Shown one piece after another: positions 1 to 6,489 of a stretch of 50,032 nt of DNA; the stretch's first letter is position 1; each line of letters starts with the position of its first letter. The stretch comes from Lachnospiraceae bacterium (GTDB lineage Bacteria; Bacillota; Clostridia; Lachnospirales; Lachnospiraceae). The notes under the pieces are model-generated. The model did no database searches, had not been told where the DNA came from, and saw only the letters and a program-made list of their open reading frames with translations. Both the position numbers and the translations under genes were made by a program. The DNA lies in the NCBI GenBank assembly GCA_024403555.1, contig JAKSRP010000009.1, positions 1 to 50,032 on the forward strand. Direction: 5' to 3'.

Positions 1-73
1 TTGCACAATCCTTCCCGGATTAATTAATTCGATTTTCGTTCATGCGTTTATCCTGCCTTGTGCATACGTTGCA

Positions 74-102
74 TTGACATCGTGCACTTTTGCTTATATA
101 AT
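74..102 (+). promoter_or_regulatory. Promoter of the LacI-type regulator
   Basis: A consensus -35 TTGACA (74-79) and -10 TATAAT (97-102) are separated by 17 bp, about 48 bp upstream of the ATG at 150. The spacer contains the palindrome GTGCAC, and GTGCAT lies just upstream, so an autoregulatory operator is possible but unproven. Confidence 0.75.
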
Positions 103-149
103 AGGGATAACTTGAAAACAACTTATATTATGTATTGAGGTGACTATAG

Positions 150-1166
150 ATGAACGTTACATCAAAACAAGTAGCAAAGCTGGCAGGAGTCAGTCCATCC
201 ACTGTCTCCAGAACCATTTCCGATCATCCGTCCATCAGTGCGCAGACAAAGATTAAAGTGCGCAAAGCTATGGAAGAGCTAGGATATGAAGCATCATCTT
301 CTACTCCAACAATCCAGGATTCAAAAACAATTGGTGTCATATTGCCAGCATCTGATTATGATGCCTATGAGAATGCTTTCTTTTTAGAGACGATTCGCGG
401 TATCAGTTTATTCTGCAATTCCAAACAATATACACCAGTGCTGATTACTGGATCTACTAATCAGGAAATCATTAATGCTTTAAAGTCGATGAGTATAGAG
501 AATAAATTAGACGGGGTTATCCTCCTCTATTCAAAAGAAGAAGATTCTGTACTTGAATACTTAAATTCCGAAGGAATTTTATATATCATCCTCGGAAAAG
601 CAAAGAGAAATACAAGCGAAACGATCTATATTGACAATGATAATATTGCCGCTTCTCGTGAAGCAGCCAATTATCTGATCAATATGGGGCATGAAAGAAT
701 CAGTTACATCGGTATGGATACCGATCATGTCTTTTCTGCAGACCGAAAAGCTGGATATATGCTTGCTATGGCAGAACACGGACTTCCGGTAAATCCGGAT
801 TATATCATTGAGCTTCCACTTTTCCCAAAAACGGATGCTCCTGAAATCCGCACGTTGTTAGAAAGAGACGACCGTCCAACCGCTATCATTGTCTGTGATG
901 ATATGTATGCCATGGTTCTCATGCAGATTGCAGCATTTTTAAATCTGAGCATCCCGGAAGATCTTTCCATCGTATCTTTTAACAATACGGCCTATGCAAG
1001 ATTTTCCGTTCCACAGCTTACTTCAATCGATGTTAACTCTCAGCAATTAGGAATTGAAGCAGCATCCCAGATTATCAATCACATTGAGAATCCATCACTT
1101 CTTGCAACCAAAATCATCGTGCCACACTTCCTTGTGGAAAGAGAAAGCTGCGCACCAGTGAAATAA
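150..1166 (+). CDS. LacI/GalR-family transcriptional regulator
   Basis: A 338-residue protein of typical LacI length. The N-terminus (residues 3-50) is a LacI helix-turn-helix, with QVAKLAGVSPSTVSR and the hinge-proximal KAMEELGYE. From about residue 60 it resembles a periplasmic-binding-protein-like ligand domain, including the family signature around SIVSFNNTAYARFSVPQLTS. The start follows TGAGGTGA at a normal distance. It should be a cytoplasmic dimeric repressor of sugar genes, but no obvious target lies beside it and the effector cannot be read from sequence. The gene is monocistronic: it has its own promoter and a bidirectional terminator separating it from the convergent HAD genes. Confidence 0.93.
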   Translation: MNVTSKQVAKLAGVSPSTVSRTISDHPSISAQTKIKVRKAMEELGYEASSSTPTIQDSKTIGVILPASDYDAYENAFFLETIRGISLFCNSKQYTPVLITGSTNQEIINALKSMSIENKLDGVILLYSKEEDSVLEYLNSEGILYIILGKAKRNTSETIYIDNDNIAASREAANYLINMGHERISYIGMDTDHVFSADRKAGYMLAMAEHGLPVNPDYIIELPLFPKTDAPEIRTLLERDDRPTAIIVCDDMYAMVLMQIAAFLNLSIPEDLSIVSFNNTAYARFSVPQLTSIDVNSQQLGIEAASQIINHIENPSLLATKIIVPHFLVERESCAPVK

Positions 1167-1174
1167 TGTATATT

Positions 1175-1235
1175 AAAAGACATAATAAAAAGAGATGAAC
1201 CAGTCATTTTGTTCATCTCTTTCTTTATGTCTTTT
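1175..1235. terminator. Bidirectional terminator between the LacI gene and the HAD genes
   Basis: AAAAGACAT (1175-1183) pairs with ATGTCTTTT (1227-1235), with an inner stem AGAGATGAAC / GTTCATCTCT. Runs of A and T flank it, so it can terminate transcripts from both convergent genes. Confidence 0.85.
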
Positions 1236-1244
1236 ATTAAAATT

Positions 1245-2039
1245 CTAAATCAGCCCGAGGTGTTCCAGACCTTTTTTGATTCCATCATTTTTTACTAAAT
1301 CAGTGGTAAATTCTGCATATGGCTCAAGTCCTGCAAAATGTCTTCCCATAATGACCGGATGACCAACTACCTTTACCATTGGGAGATCATTGTCGCCATC
1401 GCCGAAGCAATAACTGTCATCTTTGGTCAGTCCCATATACTTAATCATTGCTTCAATTCCTGTTCCCTTATCCACACCTTTTGGTGTAGCATCGGTAAAT
1501 GTATATCGAATATGCTTAGCAAGTTCTAAAATTTCTTCAAAGTTTTCTCTTACATATTCTGCATCTTCTGGATTTTCATACATGAAAGTAAGCTTATTAA
1601 TCTTACATTTGCCTTCTGTATCCCAAGGCTGCACCCAATGATCCTGCACATCAAACACATATTTAAAGAAATCATAGATCTTAGTGCCAATTCCATCACA
1701 ATAAGACTGGCTTTCTCCATCCATCAGCATAACAACATTGCGCTTTGCACAGATTTCACGCATCGCTTCGATCTCTTCTGGTGTAATTTCAATACTTACA
1801 ACCGTTTCCTCATCGATTTCACAATATGCGCCAGCACCAGTTACATATCCATCAAAAAATTCCTTAACCGCTTCGGACATCTGCTTTGTTCGTCCAGAAC
1901 AGACACAGGTTGCGTAACCATTTGCACGAAGCTTAGAAAGTGCTTCCTTCGCAGAGTCTGGCAGTTCAAAAATGCCGTCCACCTCGTCTATTAAGGTTCC
2001 ATCATAGTCGAAAAATACGACTCCTTTATAATCTTTCAT
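1245..2039 (-). CDS. Cof-type HAD-superfamily sugar-phosphate phosphatase
   Basis: A 264-residue cytoplasmic hydrolase of the Cof/HAD-IIB type. The nucleophile motif is FFDYDGT near residues 9-15 (Asp11 and Asp13), and the Mg-binding motif CFGDGDNDLPM lies near the C-terminus. Between them sits a cap region of the size usual for this subfamily. The family hydrolyses small phosphoesters, often sugar phosphates or flavin/PLP phosphates; the substrate cannot be told here. It is the second gene of a two-gene HAD operon, 30 bp downstream of the gene at 2070-2903. Confidence 0.9.
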   Translation of the reverse strand: MKDYKGVVFFDYDGTLIDEVDGIFELPDSAKEALSKLRANGYATCVCSGRTKQMSEAVKEFFDGYVTGAGAYCEIDEETVVSIEITPEEIEAMREICAKRNVVMLMDGESQSYCDGIGTKIYDFFKYVFDVQDHWVQPWDTEGKCKINKLTFMYENPEDAEYVRENFEEILELAKHIRYTFTDATPKGVDKGTGIEAMIKYMGLTKDDSYCFGDGDNDLPMVKVVGHPVIMGRHFAGLEPYAEFTTDLVKNDGIKKGLEHLGLI

Positions 2040-2069
2040 ATTTCTCTCTTCTTTCGCTTATAATTTCTA

Positions 2070-2903
2070 CTATCTATTCAATAATAATTTATAAATGACT
2101 TCGGCGCAACCGTCATGTTCGTTATCTGCTGTCACATAATCTGCTGCTTCCTTAGCCTCAGCGGTTCCATTGCCCATAGCAACGCCACATCCAGCCACAC
2201 GTAGCATGGTTAAGTCATTGCTCGCATCCCCGACGGTAATCATTTCTTCAAAGGTTGCCCCAAGATGATTTGCCACTACCTTCAAGCCATCGATTTTCGA
2301 GATTCCTTCTGGTGTAATCTCCATGCACGTTGGTTCGCTGCTTGCAAATGCTACCGGCAGATGGGCAAGTGTCTGTTCAAATGCTGGTCTTTTTGCTGCA
2401 TCCGGCAGGAAAATATTGATTTTTTCAAGGTTTAATGCTTCCTGGTAATAATAATTTTTGATTTCCGGAACCTGAATGATATGATTCTTAAATGTGTTCT
2501 GGTATGGAGCCAGGTGGTAGTGTGCCATGTTGTCCACCTGTTCAAGTTCTGTGATTCCCATGCCATCAGACAAAATATAGTACATCTTGTCCGAATCCCA
2601 ATCATGGGAAATCTCAAAAATCTCGTCCGCTACTTCTTTTTCAAACTGTCTCGACCAGATAATTTCATCCTTTTTCGGATCAAATACGACAGAGCCTCCC
2701 GCAAATACGATTAAACTGAGTAACGGAAAAATGTCTCTGTACTCATTTACCTCATTAATTGCTCGGCCTGTTGCAACGACTACATGCTTGCCTGCTTCCA
2801 CTGCATCCTCCATGGCTTTACGCACGCCTGGTGTAATCTTCTTCTTCGGATTTAACAAGGTTCCGTCCATGTCAAATACAACCATTTTATATTCTTTATT
2901 CAT
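2070..2903 (-). CDS. Cof-type HAD-superfamily phosphatase
   Basis: A 277-residue paralogue of the downstream gene and of the same subfamily. The catalytic motif VFDMDGTLL (Asp11, Asp13) is followed by the cap domain, then VGDASNDLTM near residue 225 and a GNGTAEAKEAADYV tail, the classic Cof C-terminal signature. The start follows CAGGAGAAC. It is the promoter-proximal gene of the pair and faces the divergent DeoR-type regulator across a 284-bp region, so it is a natural candidate target of that regulator. Sugar phosphates would fit, since DeoR-family effectors are usually phosphorylated sugars, but this is inference. Confidence 0.9.
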   Translation of the reverse strand: MNKEYKMVVFDMDGTLLNPKKKITPGVRKAMEDAVEAGKHVVVATGRAINEVNEYRDIFPLLSLIVFAGGSVVFDPKKDEIIWSRQFEKEVADEIFEISHDWDSDKMYYILSDGMGITELEQVDNMAHYHLAPYQNTFKNHIIQVPEIKNYYYQEALNLEKINIFLPDAAKRPAFEQTLAHLPVAFASSEPTCMEITPEGISKIDGLKVVANHLGATFEEMITVGDASNDLTMLRVAGCGVAMGNGTAEAKEAADYVTADNEHDGCAEVIYKLLLNR

Positions 2904-3081
2904 TTCTATGTTCTCCTGATTCTATAATCATTTTATTAAGCTTTTCTTTGCACATACATACGGTACAAAGAAATAATAATACACATCGTAAGCATTTTCT
3001 TTCACCTTACCTCTCCGTCATGCATCCACCTTAACACAGGATGATCATTTCGAAAAGATTTGGCGGTATTTTTAAAATATA

Positions 3082-3109
3082 TGCGTATATTTATGATTAT
3101 TTTGCGTAT
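3082..3109 (+). promoter_or_regulatory. Direct repeat TGCGTAT x2, possible operator
   Basis: TGCGTAT occurs at 3082-3088 and 3103-3109, exactly 21 bp apart (two helical turns), just upstream of the DeoR promoter and between the divergent genes. The phasing and position suit a regulator-binding site. The regulator is not known; the adjacent DeoR-type protein is the obvious candidate. Confidence 0.4.
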
Positions 3110-3112
3110 TTC

Positions 3113-3152
3113 AATCAATCAAATTGATTATTCTCTCAAATATTATTATAAT
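3113..3152 (+). promoter_or_regulatory. Promoter of the DeoR-type regulator with an overlapping inverted repeat
   Basis: The -35 TTGATT (3124-3129) and -10 TATAAT (3147-3152) are separated by 17 bp. The -35 is the right half of an inverted repeat, AATCAA-N5-TTGATT (3113-3129), so a protein bound there would block RNA polymerase. Confidence 0.65.
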
Positions 3153-3187
3153 GGAATAATGAATAATTGAAAAGAGGATCCTTGATT

Positions 3188-3943
3188 ATGACAAGTGAGA
3201 GAAGAGAAACGATCCTGCACTATCTTGCGCAGAAAAATTTTATTACTGTAAAAGACATGGCTGAGCTGATCCATGTCAGTGAACCTACGATTCGACGTGA
3301 TTTTGCTGAATTAGAAAAGGAAGGTGTTATCCGTAGAAATCATGGTGGTGCCAGCTATTTATCAGAAGGAGAATATGAGTGGCCGTTCACTTTCCGTAAT
3401 CGTTCCAACATCGATAAGAAAACCTACATTGCGGGGCTTGCTTCTTCTTATATCAAGGCAGGCGACACAATCTTTTTAGATTCTTCAAGCACTTGCTATT
3501 GTATGGCTAAAGAGCTTGCAAAATTTGATTCCCTGCGCGTACTCTGTCAGGGACTTCCTGCGATTCGTGCCCTCTCAGAAAATGAATCCATCACTATCGA
3601 ATGTCTTTGTGGCACTTACTTTCCAAAACGTGACGCCATCTATGGTGCTGATGCCATCAATTTTATCAACCAGCGACACGCTAAATACTGCATTCTATCC
3701 ACCTCCACACTCAATCTTGACTATGGACTGATGGATAATGCAGAAGAAGAAATCGGCATGAAACAGGCATTTGCCAAAAACGCCGACAAAGTCATGCTGC
3801 TCGTAGACAGCTCGAAATTTGATAAGACAAGCTACTATCGCACTGTTCCTTTAGAAGATATCGATATTATTGTATGCGATCAGAGATTGCCGGAGGAATT
3901 ATGTGAGTACTGCGATGGACATGGGATAGAATATGTATATTAG
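3188..3943 (+). CDS. DeoR-family transcriptional regulator
   Basis: A 251-residue protein starting at ATG 3188. An in-frame TTG at 3167 is rejected because the Shine-Dalgarno AAAGAGG (3171-3177) lies downstream of it and fits the ATG. The N-terminal winged helix has the DeoR signature TVKDMAELIHVSEPTIRRDF followed by LEKEGVIRRNHGGA. The remainder matches the DeoRC sugar-phosphate sensor domain, including GDTIFLDSSSTCY and a C-terminal VDSSKFDKTSYYR segment. The role is probably repression of a sugar catabolic operon, relieved by a phosphorylated intermediate. It is divergent from the two HAD phosphatases. Its TAG stop is also the first three bases of the palindromic element that follows. Confidence 0.92.
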   Translation: MTSERRETILHYLAQKNFITVKDMAELIHVSEPTIRRDFAELEKEGVIRRNHGGASYLSEGEYEWPFTFRNRSNIDKKTYIAGLASSYIKAGDTIFLDSSSTCYCMAKELAKFDSLRVLCQGLPAIRALSENESITIECLCGTYFPKRDAIYGADAINFINQRHAKYCILSTSTLNLDYGLMDNAEEEIGMKQAFAKNADKVMLLVDSSKFDKTSYYRTVPLEDIDIIVCDQRLPEELCEYCDGHGIEYVY

Positions 3944-4120
3944 CTGCTTCCACATATATTCGAGGACGCGCTCTCGCTCAGCGAATGACGTAGCGGTACT
4001 AAATTCAAAAGCCAGAAAAAGACGTAGGTTTGTGTAAACACAATCTACGTCTTTTCCTGGCTTTTTTCATTAAGTGCCGACGTCATTCGATGGTCCTCTT
4101 AATATATGTGGAAGTAGCTA
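3941..4120 (+). repeat. Long imperfect palindromic element, copy 1
   Basis: A 180-bp element beginning at TAGCTGCTTCC (overlapping the DeoR stop) and ending GGAAGTAGCTA. Nested complementary pairs are CTTCCACATATATT / AATATATGTGGAAG, GAGGAC / GTCCTC, CGAATGACGT / ACGTCATTCG, and an apical stem of about 20 bp at 4011-4061 that opens with GCCAG and closes with CTGGC followed by TTTTTT. The left arm has an unpaired GCGCTCTCGCTCAG, so the element has a direction. In that direction it lies sense to the DeoR gene and should end its transcript near 4067. Its arms match copy 2; its apical stem does not. Confidence 0.85.
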
Positions 4121-4289
4121 GCATACATTTTCTCTCCTTCTACCGCCTCGAGATAGAAATAAGCTGGTTTACAATACATTCTCGGTCTTTGCTTTTTTAT
4201 AAAGAAAAATTATTGAGAACATCCTTAAGAAGGCATTTGCTGATTAAGAATGTCTTTTAGGTGGCGAGCACGAGATTGAATACGTAGAT
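4121..4289. other. Gene-free spacer between the two palindromic copies
   Basis: 169 bp of AT-rich sequence with no credible coding region or RNA gene. Its right end (about 4266-4292) is roughly 80% identical over 35 bp to the 3' end of the DeoR gene (3919-3943 plus the start of copy 1), with several differences at third-codon positions and a matching TAG. It may be the tail of a lost DeoR paralogue, but the match is short. Confidence 0.4.
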
Positions 4290-4470
4290 TAGCTGCTTCC
4301 TCCTTATATTAAGAGGACCATCGTATGACGTCGGCACTTAATGAAAAAAGGGCTGGTAAGACATTGGAATGTTTACATTCACAATGCCTTACCAGCCCTT
4401 TTTGAATTTAGTATCGTTACGTCATACGCTGAGCGAGAGCGCGTCCTCAAATATATGGAGGAAGCAGCTA
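4290..4470 (-). repeat. Long imperfect palindromic element, copy 2 (inverted)
   Basis: 181 bp from TAGCTGCTTCC to GGAAGCAGCTA, in the opposite orientation to copy 1 and sense to the DEAD-box helicase gene, whose stop is 5 bp away. Read in the same direction, the left arm differs from copy 1 at 4 of about 50 positions and the right arm at 1 of about 45. That right-arm change is compensated in the left arm (CGTATGACGT / ACGTCATACG here, CGAATGACGT / ACGTCATTCG in copy 1). The apical stem (about 4350-4398, GGGCTGGTAAG / CTTACCAGCCC) is unrelated to that of copy 1 but also ends in a T run on the helicase strand. Confidence 0.85.
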
Positions 4471-4475
4471 ATCAA

Positions 4476-6074
4476 CTAGTATCTCTTCCCAGAAGCCATC
4501 TCCATATTCACTTTATGTCCTCGAATCTTAACCTGTTTCATCTTATCGATTACTTTTGCTGCCACATCAATTGGCACTTCGACGAAACTAAACTTTTCAT
4601 ACATATCGATAGCTCCAATATCGCTGCCATCAATACCGCTTTCGCCGGCAATGGCACCTAAGATGTCTCCTGGACGGATTTTCTGCTTCTTGCCCAGATT
4701 GATAAAGAGACGAGCCATTCCTTTTTCCTTGGCACCAGAGGCTGCTGCTGCTTTACGGTTACGTTTGACACGTTTTTCTTCGCGTTCCTGATTGTCACCA
4801 ATCACATCCTTTAAAAATGCGGCTGCGATTTCTGTAGGGCTGTAGTCCATATTTTCAGACATATGCTCGATCATATTGATGTATTTTGTCAAATCTTCTT
4901 CGTTGATACGCTTTGCCATGCGTTCAAACACCTTGTCTGCCTTCGCTTCCATAACACTTGTACGGGAAGGCACACGTCTTAAACGGATTTTTGTCTTTGC
5001 ATAACGGCTGATCTCACGAATACGATAAAAATCACGTCCGGATGCCAAAGATAAAGCAATACCCGTTCTGCCCGCACGACCGGTACGGCCAATACGATGT
5101 ACATAGTATTCATTATCCTGTGGAAGATCGTAGTTAAATACCACATCCACATCGTCAACGTCAATGCCACGGGCTGCAACGTCTGTTGCTACAAGAACAT
5201 TTGTCGCGCCATTTCGAAAAGCGTTCATAACACGGTCACGCTGAGCCTGGGATAAATCTCCATGGAGACCATCGGCATAATAACCCTGTGATTTTAAATA
5301 TTCTGCCACTTCATCCGCCATTTTCTTCGTATTACAGAAACAAATCGCAAGTTTTGGATCGTATACATCGATGAGACGGCAAAGAATTTCCTTCTTTTCA
5401 TCCTTACGCACTTCAAAATAATACTGTTCAATACTATCCACAGTAAGTTCCTTAGATACAACCTTGATTACCTTAGCATGTTTCTGGTAATTCTTTGTGA
5501 TATCCATAATCGGCTGAGGCATAGTTGCCGAGAATAACATAGTCTGTCGTTCCACTGGCACTTCAAGAAGAATGGTTTCAATATCTTCACGAAAGCCCAT
5601 GTTAAGCATCTCGTCAGCTTCATCTAAAACCATGATTTTTAGCTGTTCTAATTTTAATGTGTGACGGCGCATATGGTCCATAACACGTCCAGGTGTTCCG
5701 ACAACCACATTTACCCCCTTAAGAGCACGAATCTGTTTTGTAATGTCCTGTCCACCATAAACTGGAAGGATTTTCACACCATGCATAAATTTTGCCAGAT
5801 TTCTAAGTTCTTCACATACCTGAATGGCAAGCTCACGGGTCGGACATAAGATTAACGCCTGCACCTTTTTGTTGGAAGGGTCAATCTGCTCTAAGATCGG
5901 GATACCAAATGCTGCTGTCTTACCGGTACCTGTCTGGGCCTGTCCCACGATATCTCTGCCCTTTAAGGCAACGGGAATGGCCTTTTCCTGAATAGGTGAG
6001 GCTTCCTCAAATCCCATAATTCCAATTGCCCTCATAATCTGGGGCTTTAAGTCAAATTCATCAAATTTCATCAT
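4476..6074 (-). CDS. deaD: DEAD-box ATP-dependent RNA helicase, CsdA/DeaD type
   Basis: A 532-residue cytoplasmic RNA helicase. It has a Q-motif region near the N-terminus, Walker A AQTGTGKT (about residues 46-53), PTRELA, the DEAD box, SAT, and HRIGRTGRAGRTG in the second RecA domain. After a basic linker (EEKRVKRNRKAAAA) comes a C-terminal DbpA-type RNA-binding domain, ARLFINLGKKQKIRPGDILG onward. This architecture is typical of cold-shock and ribosome-assembly helicases. There are two adjacent ATG codons; the second (6071) has the better spacing to AAAGGA. It lies 17 bp downstream of the GIY-YIG gene and is probably co-transcribed with it. The palindromic copy 2 forms its 3' end. Confidence 0.95.
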   Translation of the reverse strand: MMKFDEFDLKPQIMRAIGIMGFEEASPIQEKAIPVALKGRDIVGQAQTGTGKTAAFGIPILEQIDPSNKKVQALILCPTRELAIQVCEELRNLAKFMHGVKILPVYGGQDITKQIRALKGVNVVVGTPGRVMDHMRRHTLKLEQLKIMVLDEADEMLNMGFREDIETILLEVPVERQTMLFSATMPQPIMDITKNYQKHAKVIKVVSKELTVDSIEQYYFEVRKDEKKEILCRLIDVYDPKLAICFCNTKKMADEVAEYLKSQGYYADGLHGDLSQAQRDRVMNAFRNGATNVLVATDVAARGIDVDDVDVVFNYDLPQDNEYYVHRIGRTGRAGRTGIALSLASGRDFYRIREISRYAKTKIRLRRVPSRTSVMEAKADKVFERMAKRINEEDLTKYINMIEHMSENMDYSPTEIAAAFLKDVIGDNQEREEKRVKRNRKAAAASGAKEKGMARLFINLGKKQKIRPGDILGAIAGESGIDGSDIGAIDMYEKFSFVEVPIDVAAKVIDKMKQVKIRGHKVNMEMASGKRY

Positions 6075-6091
6075 TTATTCCTTTCTAAATG

Positions 6092-6382
6092 CTACTCGTC
6101 CCGTGCCTGAAGGAATAACTCGATTTCATTCGATGCACACACCAATAATTTTTCCTTGCTGGCACGACTTAACTGCTTAATTGCATATTCTCTTTGCATT
6201 GCTTCCTGTTTGGTCTCACAACTCTCTACATAAACCAAAGTGACCGGAAGCCTGCTTCTTGTATATTTTCCACCCTTGCCCGACTGATGGGCTAAGAGTC
6301 TTTTTTCTATATCATTTGTCCAGCCTGTATAAAGGCTGTCATCCCCACATCGTAACATGTAGGCTACATTCTGTTTTTCCAT
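6092..6382 (-). CDS. Small GIY-YIG nuclease-domain protein (YhbQ/YazA-like)
   Basis: A 96-residue protein consisting of one GIY-YIG domain. YML replaces GIY, followed by LYTGWTNDIEKRLLAH with the conserved arginine, and a glutamate in REYAIK. It has the size of the widespread single-domain YhbQ/YazA family, whose members have been linked to DNA processing; the role here is not known. It sits directly upstream of the helicase. The Shine-Dalgarno lies inside a short palindrome (6396-6408) and is unusually far from the ATG (13 nt). Confidence 0.85.
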   Translation of the reverse strand: MEKQNVAYMLRCGDDSLYTGWTNDIEKRLLAHQSGKGGKYTRSRLPVTLVYVESCETKQEAMQREYAIKQLSRASKEKLLVCASNEIELFLQARDE

Positions 6383-6395
6383 AATTGTAAATACA

Positions 6396-6408
6396 CCCTC
6401 CTGGAGGG
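6396..6408 (-). promoter_or_regulatory. Palindrome overlapping the ribosome binding site of the GIY-YIG gene
   Basis: On the minus strand CCCTCCAGGAGGG is a 13-base palindrome containing AGGAGG. Folded as a 5-bp hairpin with a 3-nt loop it would hide the Shine-Dalgarno, which could dampen translation. This is an inference from one short inverted repeat. Confidence 0.35.
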
Positions 6409-6430
6409 ACGTTTCCCATGGTTCTCCATG

Positions 6431-6470
6431 AAAAACTTAAGGCTGTCGCAAATCATGCAACAGCCTTAGG
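6431..6470 (-). terminator. Terminator downstream of glgP
   Basis: On the minus strand TAAGGCTGTTGC (6468-6457) pairs with GCGACAGCCTTA (6449-6438), followed by a T run (6435-6431). Confidence 0.85.
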
Positions 6471-6489
6471 ATTGTTCATAATTTAAATA

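Noticed and set aside
3941-4470. The palindrome pair as ends of an insertion sequence
   Set aside because: Only 169 bp of non-coding sequence lies between the copies and no transposase is present; each copy is a complete element in itself.
4341-4661. A 106-codon plus-strand frame across palindrome copy 2
   Set aside because: It runs through a repeat and then antisense to the helicase; no family resemblance.
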